DNA of 50,640 nucleotides from Candidatus Cloacimonadota bacterium (GCA_009777575.1 WRLO01000016.1:1-50640); one strand, 5' to 3'; counted from the first letter of the stretch, positions 42,730-50,640 are shown. Made by a program: numbers and translations. Notes: generated by a model from the sequence alone, not told the origin.

Positions 42730-43799
42730 TATATTGGTATTTTATGTTAGCGGTATGCTTTTTAATGCCATTAATAATGATAGGCTTTGGTGCTTATTTT
42801 AAAAAAGGAAAACCTGAAGAAATAAATATTGCTTTTGGATACAGAAGCTCAATGTCAATGAAAAATCTCGACACTTGGAAATTTGCACATATTTATTGTG
42901 GACATTTATGGTATTGGTTGGGATTGATACTTTTACCTTTATCTTTGATTGCTATGTTATTTGTATTTGGAAAAGATGATAACGCAGTAGGAAAAATGGC
43001 TGGCATAGTAACAGTAGCTCAAACAGTGCCAATGCTTGGAACAATATATTTTGTAGAAAAGGCTCTGCGGAGGCGTTTTAATAAAGACGGAAGTTTTAAT
43101 ACTGATAATCATCTACGCCCCATTAACCATTCTTTATCATACCTCTTAAGAACAAATTATTTCATCACCTTTGAGGGTATCGAAGGAAGTGGAAAAACTA
43201 CCCAAGTCAATTTATTAAAAGAGGCATTGGAGTCTTGTGGATATGAAGTATTTGTTACAAGAGAGCCGGGTGGTCCTGTCATAAGTGAAAAAATCAGAGA
43301 TATCTTGCTTGACCCTGAGAACAAAGAAATGACTTCAGAGACAGAACTTTTATTATATCTGGCATCACGAAATCAACATACAGTCCAATGGATTATACCA
43401 GCTTTAACAAAAGATCAAATAGTGATTTGTGACAGATATTCAGACTCGACGATAGCATATCAAGGCGCTGCCAGAAAACTTGATTTAGAAATGATAAAAA
43501 AAATCAACTTTTTTGCTACAAGGGGAATAAAACCGGATATGACTTTCATTCTTGATATACCTATAGAAACATTTCAAGAAAGATTAAAAGGAAAAAAATT
43601 GGATAGGATAGAAACGGAAAGCCTTGAATTTCATAATGATGTTAGGAAGGCTTTTCTAGAAATTTCGCAGGGAAAAGAGCAACATTTTGTTTTAGATGGT
43701 AGGGCAGAAGCTCAAAAAATACATAAAAAAATAAAAAAAATACTAGCAAATTATCTCGTCAAATTACGCGATGACGAAACAGAACAGGAGGAGAAATGA
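42726..43799 (+). CDS. tmk: Fusion: SdpI-family membrane domain plus thymidylate kinase
   Basis: Residues 1-130 are an SdpI-like membrane domain: a first helix (about 3-24), the family signature FGYRSSMSMKNLDTWKFAH, then two more helices (about 62-82 and 90-110). From about residue 144 a complete thymidylate kinase follows: FITFEGIEGSGKTTQ with the P-loop at 151-158, TREPGG, DRYSDSTIAYQGAARKLD, and the LID region with DRIE. Thymidylate kinase makes dTDP from dTMP. No ATG, GTG or TTG with a ribosome site lies just before residue 144, so the kinase appears to be made only as a membrane-tethered fusion. The start overlaps the HEPN stop (ATGA), and the ctp gene overlaps its end. Confidence 0.85.
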   Translation: MIYWYFMLAVCFLMPLIMIGFGAYFKKGKPEEINIAFGYRSSMSMKNLDTWKFAHIYCGHLWYWLGLILLPLSLIAMLFVFGKDDNAVGKMAGIVTVAQTVPMLGTIYFVEKALRRRFNKDGSFNTDNHLRPINHSLSYLLRTNYFITFEGIEGSGKTTQVNLLKEALESCGYEVFVTREPGGPVISEKIRDILLDPENKEMTSETELLLYLASRNQHTVQWIIPALTKDQIVICDRYSDSTIAYQGAARKLDLEMIKKINFFATRGIKPDMTFILDIPIETFQERLKGKKLDRIETESLEFHNDVRKAFLEISQGKEQHFVLDGRAEAQKIHKKIKKILANYLVKLRDDETEQEEK

Positions 43800-45601
43800 T
43801 AAAATCAATTTTTAGGAACAAATTGGTGTTTTATGCTCTTATTTGTTTGTGGTTTATTGCTGGGAGTGTGATTTTCAATACATCACTCGCCAATGCTCAA
43901 ACTCAACACAATCAACAAGAATTATTCACTTACATCAATCTATTTGTTCAAGCTTTTCATCAAATCCGGATGAATTATGTTGAAGAGCTATCCAATAGAG
44001 ATCTTATCGAGAACGCAATTGTAGGAATGTATGACTATTTAGTAGAGCAAGATTCTACTTATATCAGTAACGAGAGGTTTAGAGTAAACTTTGAACATAT
44101 TAGTAATCAAGGCTTTAATCCACAGCAAGAGATGCAGAGCTATTTGAGGCTGTTTCAGGATGAATTATTAATGTTACTTGCAGATACTAGTCACGAAGCA
44201 ACTTTACAAGACTTGGTTACTAGTGCTATTGATGGCATGTTTTCAGATTTAGACCCGAACTCAGGATTTTTGAGGCGTGAAGCATTTAGAAGGCTGACAG
44301 ACCTGACCCAAGGCGGTTTTGGAGGTTTAGGGATATCAATAGATCGGCAGGGAGACTATGTAGTGGTCGTTTCCCCTATCGAAGGCACTCCAGCATATAA
44401 AATGGGTATTCAGTCCGCAGACAAAATTGTTGAAGTTGATGGTGTCAATGTAGTGGGAATGCAAACCGATGATGTTATCAGCAGAATGCGTGGTGAACCT
44501 GGCACAAGAGTTGTGATAGGTATCGAAAGGCCCGGTTTGGAAGGTTTGCTGGAATTTGACATAATTCGTGAGATTATTCGTCTAACTAGTGTTCCTTATG
44601 CTTTTGTTTTAGACAATGGTATAGGTTATATTCGTATCCGAGAATTTAATGCGAATACAACCAACGAGTTAAGAGAAGCACTCGATGATCTTGAAGCTGA
44701 AGGCATTGAAGGTTTGATCATAGATTTAAGGTCAAACACTGGTGGCTTATTAAATGAGGCTGTAGACACAGTTAATGAATTTATCGGACAAAATAAATTG
44801 GTCGTCTTTACTCGTGGCAGAGCCCGTGGAACCAATCGTGAGTATAACACAATGCACAATAGGATGAGAGCGAATTATCCTGTAGTGACAATGATAAATC
44901 AAGCAAGTGCCAGCGCATCAGAGATATTTGCAGGTTCTTTACAAGACTGGGATAGAGGTGTAGTTGTTGGAATGCCTTCTTTTGGAAAAGGCTCTGTGCA
45001 ATCAGTCATTCCCTTGGGAGATAATTATGGAATGAGAGTCACAATCTCAAAATACTACATAAAATCTGGAAGAAGTATTCATAAAGATTTAAATGATCGT
45101 TTAATGCGCGGCGAAGATATATCCCAAGAAGAAATAGAAGCTATCGAAAGAGCCAATGAATCTAATATATATTACACCGTTAATGGTAGACAAGTGATAG
45201 GTGGTGGTGGTATTATCCCTGATATTGAAATAGAAGGGACTTTGATGAGCAGATTGGAAAGAGACATCAGACGATTGAATCTCTTCTTTGAATATTCAAT
45301 GGAATATTTTACTAATCATCGAGATGAAATAGAAATCGATTTCCGACCTGATTCAGATATGATTGCAGATTTTCTTGCCTTTGGCGAAACTAAAGGATTA
45401 GAATTTACCGATGCTGAAGCGGATAGTTCTATGGCTTTTATCGAGGTTTCACTCACGAGGGACATTATCAGTCGAAAGTTTGGGGATACTGAGGGTTATA
45501 AAGTTGCTATCCCTATAGATACTCAGTTGACTACTGCAATGCAACTCTTTGATAGATATAGAACTATGGAAGAGATGTTGGAGTATGCGATAAACTATTG
45601 A
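43796..45601 (+). CDS. ctpA: C-terminal processing protease (S41 family)
   Basis: This is a periplasmic serine protease of 601 residues. A signal anchor (LVFYALICLWFIAGSVIF) precedes a helical N-terminal part. A PDZ domain (GFGGLGISIDRQGDYVVVVS... about 175-255) follows, then the S41 core with IRIREFN, LRSNTGG, the catalytic Ser in ASASASEIFAG and the Lys in SFGKGSVQSV. The C-terminal 100 residues are helical. ATGATA overlaps the tmk stop by four bases, so translation is coupled. GGAGG lies upstream. Confidence 0.92.
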   Translation: MIKSIFRNKLVFYALICLWFIAGSVIFNTSLANAQTQHNQQELFTYINLFVQAFHQIRMNYVEELSNRDLIENAIVGMYDYLVEQDSTYISNERFRVNFEHISNQGFNPQQEMQSYLRLFQDELLMLLADTSHEATLQDLVTSAIDGMFSDLDPNSGFLRREAFRRLTDLTQGGFGGLGISIDRQGDYVVVVSPIEGTPAYKMGIQSADKIVEVDGVNVVGMQTDDVISRMRGEPGTRVVIGIERPGLEGLLEFDIIREIIRLTSVPYAFVLDNGIGYIRIREFNANTTNELREALDDLEAEGIEGLIIDLRSNTGGLLNEAVDTVNEFIGQNKLVVFTRGRARGTNREYNTMHNRMRANYPVVTMINQASASASEIFAGSLQDWDRGVVVGMPSFGKGSVQSVIPLGDNYGMRVTISKYYIKSGRSIHKDLNDRLMRGEDISQEEIEAIERANESNIYYTVNGRQVIGGGGIIPDIEIEGTLMSRLERDIRRLNLFFEYSMEYFTNHRDEIEIDFRPDSDMIADFLAFGETKGLEFTDAEADSSMAFIEVSLTRDIISRKFGDTEGYKVAIPIDTQLTTAMQLFDRYRTMEEMLEYAINY

Positions 45602-45683
45602 GAATATTTAACCCTCATCTTAAACCCAATAGCTGGTGTTTGAGGTGAGGGGCGATTTTCTCTTCAATAAAAAAGGATTTATT

Positions 45684-46520
45684 ATGCGATTTTATTTTTT
45701 AATTTTATGTGTTTTCTTATGGATCCACTGCCTTTTTTCTGCTATTATAATATCGCGTTCAGAAGCAGGCATAGAATCGAAAGAGCTATACCATGAAAAC
45801 ATTTTTGCAGAAATCCACAATGATCGAATTGTATCGATTTGGGATTTTAATAGCTTTGAACTAACCCTCATCCATCATCCATTAAGGATTTACACTACTG
45901 TAGATTATGAGACCTTTAAAAATTATTCACAAAGACAAAATGAAGCTCAAATAACCTCAGACATAAGAGCTTTTGATGACGAAAGAAGACAGCTTGTGGC
46001 AGATGCAACAAATACTTTATTTAGAAATATGAGAGCTCATTTCACTACTATTGATACCTTAAATATATTTGGTTATAAAGCTTATGAATTCCATGTATTC
46101 AATCGAGATGTGGTAATCCAAAAAATTTGGATAAGCAGGGACTTGCAAGAAAGAATTGACCGTGAAATAAATCCTTTAAATATAAAACAGATAGAACAAA
46201 TCTTCAAAGGTAATAGAGAAAGATATTTTGAGGCTCTTGGTATTCAACTTGATCCTGTTTCTCAACTCGTAGAAATGCTCGAAGATTCTGGATATGTAGT
46301 AAAAAGAGTAGATTATGGCTTAAGAGATACTCAGAATCCTGAATACGAACAGGAAATCGAATCAATTGAAAATATCATCACAGATATTCAAATTTCAGAA
46401 ATAGATCCCGAAATATTTACTTTTCATCAAAGATATAGAAATATGGATTATAATGATTATCAAATGACTGTCATAAGATTTGTAGAAAGACAACTGGCAG
46501 ACGAAGGATTTTTTGAATAG
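45684..46520 (+). CDS. Exported protein of unknown function
   Basis: The protein has 278 residues. The signal peptide is MRFYFLILCVFLWIHCLFSA. The rest is charged and without recognised domain. There is an alternating strand region (about 20-80; ESKELYHENIFAEIHNDRIV) and an acidic helical C-terminus (EYEQEIESIENIITDIQISE). AAAGGATTTATT precedes the ATG at 45684; the longer frame to 45636 has no ribosome site and would spoil the signal peptide. It is the last gene in the rightward run after ctp, 82 bases apart. Confidence 0.6.
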   Translation: MRFYFLILCVFLWIHCLFSAIIISRSEAGIESKELYHENIFAEIHNDRIVSIWDFNSFELTLIHHPLRIYTTVDYETFKNYSQRQNEAQITSDIRAFDDERRQLVADATNTLFRNMRAHFTTIDTLNIFGYKAYEFHVFNRDVVIQKIWISRDLQERIDREINPLNIKQIEQIFKGNRERYFEALGIQLDPVSQLVEMLEDSGYVVKRVDYGLRDTQNPEYEQEIESIENIITDIQISEIDPEIFTFHQRYRNMDYNDYQMTVIRFVERQLADEGFFE

Positions 46521-46959
46521 ATAGGAAATCCACCACAATATCCCCCCATTATGTGTCAACTAAAAATACCACAGATATTTTCTGAGTACGCAGAGAAATT
46601 GTTGTAAATAGAGTAATTGCTGAGGGAGTTCATATAATTCTTTGTGTATCTCTATGCATCTGTAGGGAAAAAAACTCTGTGCTCTCTTCATTTTTTAGAA
46701 AAGTTGACACTTATATCCCCCCCCTGCCTCAAACACTACTAATACTAATCCTCATTTAGAGAGTAACTTCAGATTTCCATCTGACGATTGATATATACTT
46801 GAATTAGAAAGTTCGAGCTACATTTTAAATGAGGATTAGTATAAAGGTGTTTTTAGGGAGAAAAATTTAATAGCCCTAAAACATAATAAAACCACCCTCC
46901 AATAATAATCTCTTTTATATGATTTTTATTTAGAAGGTGGTATTTATCAACAGCTATAG
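46521..46959. other. 439-bp gap between convergent genes
   Basis: No gene is seen. It holds CACAGAG-like words similar to those at 28461-28520, a full MITE-like element (46742-46842), and a weak hairpin ACCACC/GGTGGT (46891-46896 with 46936-46941) that could end the leftward BIG2 gene, as the minus strand then reads TTTTATT. Confidence 0.6.
46742..46842. repeat. MITE-like element (ATACTAATCCTC family), most complete copy
   Basis: This 101-bp element has near-perfect inverted ends: ATACTAATCCTCATTTA at the left and TAAATGAGGATTAGTAT at the right. It contains TCAGATTTCCATCTGACG as an internal snapback. The reverse complement matches 21431-21530 and 25300-25399. It has no coding capacity; a transposase would have to act in trans. 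Confidence 0.85.
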
Positions 46960-48270
46960 TTACGAATTTATCAACGCTTCTCTCATCCTGATAAAACGTT
47001 CTCTTCTGTTTTGATTTCCCATTCTAGTAGATCTACCAAGGTTTCCTCGATAATCTTCTCTCGTAATCAAAAAGAGAGTATTTCTATCAACTCTGTTTGA
47101 AGTATTAACGACCCAAAATTCATATCTATTTTGATTTGGAGCAAAAGTTGAGGCAGGCATAGTATGATTTCTAATATCATTTCTTAAATAGACAAGATAT
47201 AAATCAAAATCGTCAGGATGAACACTTTGTGCACCAGCCCAAAAGTCAATCCATTGTAAATCAGCACCTCCAGCCGTAATGTTCCAATTTATGGTAAAAT
47301 TTTGGGTTGGATTAAAAACAGAGGGCGTAGTGCTGGAGACTAATGGTTGATGTGGAACGGACATAGTAATGTTTGAAACGCCTTCCGGTGTAGTAAGCTG
47401 CACATCTACATTGATACCACCGGGTAGGGTAACAGGAATGTAGCCATAAGAAAACCATTCTGTATTGCTTGCATTCAACTCAACACCTTGTTCGACAACT
47501 GCTTGATTGTTAACTCTCAAGGAAAGAGAAGTATTGTTCATAGCAGTTGCACTATTGTAGAGTATCCAGTATTCCCAACGAGAATTAACTGCTTCCCAAT
47601 ACAATTCTACAAAACGATATCCATACAAGTCTACCCAGTCAGGTGGCGGTATAACACCAGTATCTGTAGAAGTGACTGTCACATCGCAGTATGCTTCAAA
47701 TTGACCTTCAACTGTTCTGACCGTAATTCTGGTATTTCCTGCCGACAGTGCCGTAACGAGTCCACCAGTAGTAACCGAAGCGACTGCTTCATTGCTATTG
47801 TGCCAAGTTACTTCTTTGTTTGTGGCATTATTTGGAATTACAGTTGGAACAATAGTAAAAGTTTGACCTACGGTTAAAGTCTGATTAATGGGATTCACTG
47901 TAACCCCAGTGACTTGAACATTTCTGACGGTGACTGTAAAGTTAGCAGTATGCCCGCCACTTCTAGTCTCACCAGTGATTGTAGCTATTCCTGATGAATT
48001 AGCTGTAATAGTACCATTTGAAGCAACAGAAGCTATACTCGGATTGTTACTAGTCCAAGTAATATGCTTGTCGTCAGCGTTTGGGGGTGAAATAGTGAAA
48101 CTTATAACATGTGTTTCACCCACATCAAGAGTAGCAGAAGTCGGATTGAAGGATAATGAAGTTACTGGTATGGGTAGCGGTTCTACGGTAACTTCACAAC
48201 CAACAATTGCGAATAGAACAACAAACGCAAACACAATACTAACATATCCCAAAACTCTTTGTTTTAGCAT
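46960..48270 (-). CDS. Lipoprotein with two BIG2 (bacterial Ig-like) domains
   Basis: The protein has 436 residues. The lipoprotein signal ends LFAIVGC. Two BIG2 domains follow (about 35-118 and 120-203), each with the pattern VTSLSFNPTSATLDVGET and ITWTSNNPSIASV / VTWHNSNEAVASV. The C-terminal 230 residues are strand-rich and include FNPTQNFTINWNITAG, not otherwise recognised. BIG2 domains occur in adhesins and surface proteins. GAGGA is 6 bases before the ATG at 48270, which is better than the ATG at 48276. Confidence 0.85.
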   Translation of the reverse strand: MLKQRVLGYVSIVFAFVVLFAIVGCEVTVEPLPIPVTSLSFNPTSATLDVGETHVISFTISPPNADDKHITWTSNNPSIASVASNGTITANSSGIATITGETRSGGHTANFTVTVRNVQVTGVTVNPINQTLTVGQTFTIVPTVIPNNATNKEVTWHNSNEAVASVTTGGLVTALSAGNTRITVRTVEGQFEAYCDVTVTSTDTGVIPPPDWVDLYGYRFVELYWEAVNSRWEYWILYNSATAMNNTSLSLRVNNQAVVEQGVELNASNTEWFSYGYIPVTLPGGINVDVQLTTPEGVSNITMSVPHQPLVSSTTPSVFNPTQNFTINWNITAGGADLQWIDFWAGAQSVHPDDFDLYLVYLRNDIRNHTMPASTFAPNQNRYEFWVVNTSNRVDRNTLFLITREDYRGNLGRSTRMGNQNRRERFIRMREALINS

Positions 48271-48387
48271 AAACATTCCTCCTCAAGAAAGGTATAGATA
48301 ATTACATTTTCTCATTATAATATCTATCTCTTCTTGAAAATCCTTTTTTGAACCTAAGCAAAAAAAGACAATTTTTTTATTTTTTAG

Positions 48388-48417
48388 ACATAATTTTTAT
48401 TTTCTTAATTTTGTCAA
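48388..48417 (-). promoter_or_regulatory. Promoter of the BIG2 lipoprotein gene
   Basis: Minus strand: TTGACA (48417-48412), 16 bases, AATTAT (48395-48390), G. The expected start near 48383 gives a leader of about 112 bases. The rest of 48277-48536 is AT-rich without other features. Confidence 0.55.
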
Positions 48418-48536
48418 CTAATATTTCGAATTCATTATATTGCCTCTTTATAAATATATAAATTTATATAAAAAACTAATATGATTTTCATTCTCTTAAA
48501 ATATTACTCTTCTAAATTGTAGAATGGTAGATATAG

Positions 48537-48565
48537 AAAAGAGACAAGGATAACCTTGTCTCTTT
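48537..48565 (-). terminator. Terminator-like hairpin after the CsgG-like genes
   Basis: A perfect 12-bp stem: AAAGAGACAAGG (48538-48549) with CCTTGTCTCTTT (48554-48565) around ATAA. It is 18 bases after the stop at 48584. On the minus strand it ends in TTTT. Confidence 0.8.
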
Positions 48566-48583
48566 ATAACAAATTTTCTGCCT

Positions 48584-49045
48584 TTAAAATGGCTCAGCAG
48601 CTGCCCCTACAAGAATGCCTTCTTGAACATTTAACACTCGTAAACGCAATCTACGAAGACTGCCTTCGCCAGTTACCTGAGCTGTCAAAGCTATACCAGC
48701 ATTTGCTTGACGAGCTATAGCAATCGCTGTATTCTCATCAATTTCCGTGCCTACAGTAATCTGTCTCTCGCTCATGATTTGATCCATTTGTCTCCTTTCT
48801 GCTACGATGTATCGATTTTCATGTCGCATTAGTTCGACTTCAAGAGCGCCTTGAACGAAATCTCTTACATTTCTGTCCCGAGCTGAAACTTGAACTATAG
48901 CAATTCTCGATCTCGCTGGAACAGCTTCAAATGCATAATAAATTGCATCTTCTACAGCTTTTTCAAGCTTATCTGCATCAATTTCTGCAAAGACAGGGTA
49001 GCATATACATAAAATTAATGCAATAAATAAAATGACTTTTTTCAT
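48584..49045 (-). CDS. Small exported CsgG/FlgO-like protein
   Basis: The protein has 153 residues. The signal peptide is MKKVILFIALILCICYPVFA. The mature part has the fold pattern of the CsgG/FlgO/LpoB nucleotide-like domain: SRIAIVQVSARDR, VQGALEVELMRHENRYIVAERRQMDQIM, and IAIARQANAGIALTAQVTG. Proteins of this group form or assist outer-membrane secretion channels or activate cell-wall synthases, but this short version lacks a lipobox and the channel-forming parts. It resembles the C-terminal domain of the gene just upstream, with which it is cotranscribed (23-base gap). Confidence 0.7.
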   Translation of the reverse strand: MKKVILFIALILCICYPVFAEIDADKLEKAVEDAIYYAFEAVPARSRIAIVQVSARDRNVRDFVQGALEVELMRHENRYIVAERRQMDQIMSERQITVGTEIDENTAIAIARQANAGIALTAQVTGEGSLRRLRLRVLNVQEGILVGAAAEPF

Positions 49046-49068
49046 CTTTTTACTCCTTCTTCTATTAT

Positions 49069-50154
49069 TTACAGGTTTCCACGACCTGTTCCTCTTACTT
49101 CCGCCGTAGTCATATCAAGTATCCTTATCTGTAAAAATCGTTGTCCACCAGATGTAACAAATCTTGTGTCCAAAATATAACCAGCCCCAGTAAATCTTCC
49201 GATAGTTGCTCTTGCATTTCTATCGAATTCTTGTCCTCTTGTGATATTTTGTTGCTCTATGATTCTATCCAAGTCTTCCATACTGACGACACTAAAACTT
49301 CGACTCAGCATATTAGACTCTATGGCAAAGACTATATCATCTGTTAAGTTTCGCTCTACACCAACAAGCTGAATTACAAATCGAGAGTTCGCAGGGATAG
49401 AACCTATTGATTGATTGATTGCCTGTGTCACGGCATCATGTATATTTCCTCGTAATTGTGCATCACTACGAGTTCTAGCGGCACTTTCACGCTGAGTTTT
49501 AATCTCTGGAAAGAGATTACGTTTTGAACGCAGCGCATATCCTACATTAATTCCAAATATCGATGACGACTGGTCTATCGCTATCTTTGGTATGCTGATG
49601 CTGTGATTTGAAAAACTCAAACCTAATAATAATCCAGAAGCAAAACTATAGCCCATAGATGCTTTGAAATAGCTTCCTGTGTCTATAGAAAATGAATTAT
49701 TGCTAGCAAGATTATCAAAAGAACCTGACAATACTCCATATGATGTCGAGAAATAGATAGAACCATCCCGAGTATCTAATGGCTGGTAATATGTTAACCC
49801 AAGTCCTAACAAATTCTGACTAGTCGATGTTGTTATTTCACCACCCGACTCCATACCCCATTCTTCTCTATATCTTTCATATACCCAAAAACTTTGAGTA
49901 TAAAATGAATACTCGCTAAATATATAGAGATTGTCAGCTACTAGTGGTCCAAATCCCAATTTAACACCACCTCCAAATCCTGGTAATGGATCAACATATT
50001 TCAATTCATGCCCAGCTGGGCCTCTCATCCCATCCAGCGGACTGGTCCCGTAATACACTCCTCCTCCAGCCTCTACATAGAACCCATATAGAGACAATTG
50101 GGTAATACATACCAATAATGGTATTATACTAAATCTTTTTAGTATTTTTTTCAT
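49069..50154 (-). CDS. Outer-membrane barrel fused to a CsgG-like domain
   Basis: The protein has 361 residues. A signal peptide (RFSIIPLLVCITQLSLYGF) is followed by about 190 residues of amphipathic strands typical of a small barrel (FYVEAGGGVYYGTSP, GGGVKLGFGPLVADNLYIFSEYSF, LLLGLSFSNHSI). The last 125 residues are a CsgG-like domain (IPANSRFVIQLVGVERN, VVSMEDLDRIIEQQNITRGQ, TIGRFTGAGYILDTRF) paralogous to the small protein at 48584. The combination of barrel and CsgG-like domain is unusual. Function is unknown. GGAGAAAAC lies before the ATG. Confidence 0.7.
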   Translation of the reverse strand: MKKILKRFSIIPLLVCITQLSLYGFYVEAGGGVYYGTSPLDGMRGPAGHELKYVDPLPGFGGGVKLGFGPLVADNLYIFSEYSFYTQSFWVYERYREEWGMESGGEITTSTSQNLLGLGLTYYQPLDTRDGSIYFSTSYGVLSGSFDNLASNNSFSIDTGSYFKASMGYSFASGLLLGLSFSNHSISIPKIAIDQSSSIFGINVGYALRSKRNLFPEIKTQRESAARTRSDAQLRGNIHDAVTQAINQSIGSIPANSRFVIQLVGVERNLTDDIVFAIESNMLSRSFSVVSMEDLDRIIEQQNITRGQEFDRNARATIGRFTGAGYILDTRFVTSGGQRFLQIRILDMTTAEVRGTGRGNL

Positions 50155-50241
50155 AGTTTTCTCCTATGTTTTATTTTTTTTCATAATATCATCTCGTAGA
50201 GATTTTTAGCTTTGTAGAAAGATGCATCCCCAATCTGATAC

Positions 50242-50318
50242 TTTCCGTAGGAAATATGGCTTGGTAGAAAAACGTTTCTCTCTTCGCATATTTTCCGGAG
50301 GAAATATGGCTTGGTAGA
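50242..50318. repeat. 27-bp direct repeat, two copies 50 bp apart
   Basis: TTTCCGTAGGAAATATGGCT continues to GGTAGA (50242-50268), and TTTCCGGAGGAAATATGGCT likewise (50292-50318), with one mismatch. The repeat start is palindromic (TTTCC..GGAAA). Between them lie 23 bases. Confidence 0.75.
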
Positions 50319-50343
50319 CATTTTGCCCTTCGCAACTGATTCC

Positions 50344-50416
50344 CCCCCAAAAAGCTCGCCCACACTAATTCTTTTTTTTGAAAAAAAAGAATTAGTGTGG
50401 GCGAGCTTTTTGGGGG
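50344..50416. repeat. Perfect 36-bp-arm palindrome with 1-bp centre
   Basis: The left arm (50344-50379: CCCCCAAAAAGCTCGCCCAC and on) and the right arm (50381-50416) are exact reverse complements around a single G. The arms contain AAAGCTCGCCC and CACACTAATTC followed by eight T. It could be a true cruciform/terminator or a fold-back assembly error. Confidence 0.85.
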
Positions 50417-50530
50417 AGAGAGCGGAATATGGCAATCGGAGATTTCTGTTTGGGAAATTGGAAATTTCTTCTACAAAAAAGGAAACCTTATAAGATATCG
50501 TGTCATAACTTCTTATTTTACAGGCAATTA

Positions 50531-50640
50531 TTCGGGGGGGGGGGGGGGGGGGGGAAAAATTTTGTGTTGAGACGGGCGGAAAGAAAAAAAAAATTAGAAA
50601 AAAAAAATATTAAAAAAAAAAAAAAAATTTATTAAAACAC
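50531..50640. other. Probable contig-end artefact
   Basis: A run of 21 G (50534-50554) is followed by GACGGGCGG and long A/T runs. Poly-G is a known failure signal of two-colour sequencing, and nothing else in the window looks like this. Confidence 0.7.

Larger units (their letters stand above)
50155..50640. other. Gene-free right end with repeats and poor-quality sequence
   Basis: No credible gene is present. From left to right it holds a two-copy direct repeat, a 73-bp near-perfect palindrome and a 21-G run followed by poly-A/T. The last 110 bases look like a sequencing or assembly artefact rather than genome. Confidence 0.7.

Noticed and set aside
46704..46709. TTGACA as a promoter -35
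   Set aside because: It is followed by a C-rich run with no A/T hexamer at the required distance, and lies between convergent genes.
47488..48301. Forward open frames opposite the BIG2 lipoprotein
   Set aside because: The leftward gene has a lipobox, clear BIG2 domains, a ribosome site and a promoter; the forward frames have none.
50242..50318. Possible minimal CRISPR (two 27-bp repeats with a 23-bp gap)
   Set aside because: Only one spacer-like gap, no leader, no cas genes, and close to an unreliable contig end.
50181..50635. Three short open frames at the right end
   Set aside because: They cross the palindrome, direct repeat or poly-G tract and encode low-complexity sequence.

Overview
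The window looks like a piece of an AT-rich Gram-negative-type chromosome from the FCB side of the bacterial tree. It is most like a Candidatus Cloacimonadota member, although no rRNA is present to prove this. The pointers are two secreted proteases ending in a C-terminal sorting domain with the NFPNPFNPET and IYNIRGQ signatures, outer-membrane beta-barrels, lipoproteins, a glutamate-mutase-L-like ATPase operon and a TGS-type nucleoside kinase. Flagellar genes (fliD, fliS, a flgM-like gene) lie behind a textbook sigma-54 promoter, so the organism or its recent ancestor was probably motile. The right end (about 50,530-50,640) is low-complexity, carries a 21-G run, and looks like poor contig-end sequence.

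Layout, left to right. 1-41: the first codons of a leftward response regulator. 353-3556: nadE, a Cys-rich TPR protein and a degenerate ribD, then a tRNA-Arg with promoter and terminator. 3882-7253 (leftward): a DUF445-like membrane protein, a TPM-domain protein, a Cys-rich DUF6485-type protein, an RluA/RluD-family pseudouridine synthase and adk. 7663-11078 (leftward): a three-gene operon built around a GlmL/MutL-family ATPase. 11339-11965: a methyltransferase. 12088-17906 (leftward): the phosphate operon pstS-pstC-pstA-pstB-phoU followed by a porin-like barrel. 18823-20481: nucleoside kinase.

20496-28445 is the most dynamic region. A 3,869-bp unit containing a HigB/HigA toxin-antitoxin pair and a 1,008-residue secreted zinc protease is present in tandem. 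It is flanked by a truncated third protease start and a YhcG (DUF1016) fragment fused in frame to the first antitoxin copy. 28653-32559 (leftward): an M16C peptidase and a nitrilase-family amidase. 32655-32991: a four-tRNA cluster (initiator Met, Met, Arg, His in transcription order). 33483-37606: a zinc-ribbon peptide and the flagellar group. 38048-46520: murein transglycosylase, rimI-like gene, nadB, an MNT/HEPN toxin-antitoxin pair, an SdpI-thymidylate kinase fusion, a C-terminal processing protease and a secreted protein of unknown function. 46960-50154 (leftward): a BIG2-domain lipoprotein, a small CsgG-like periplasmic protein and a barrel-CsgG-like fusion.

NadE and NadB both belong to NAD synthesis, though they lie far apart. 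The pst-phoU set forms one phosphate-uptake unit. Across the window a recurrent promoter can be read directly: TTGACA, exactly 16 bp, an A/T hexamer of the type AAAAAT, then G. It sits correctly in front of both tRNA units. Several short inverted-repeat elements (MITE-like) are scattered between genes.
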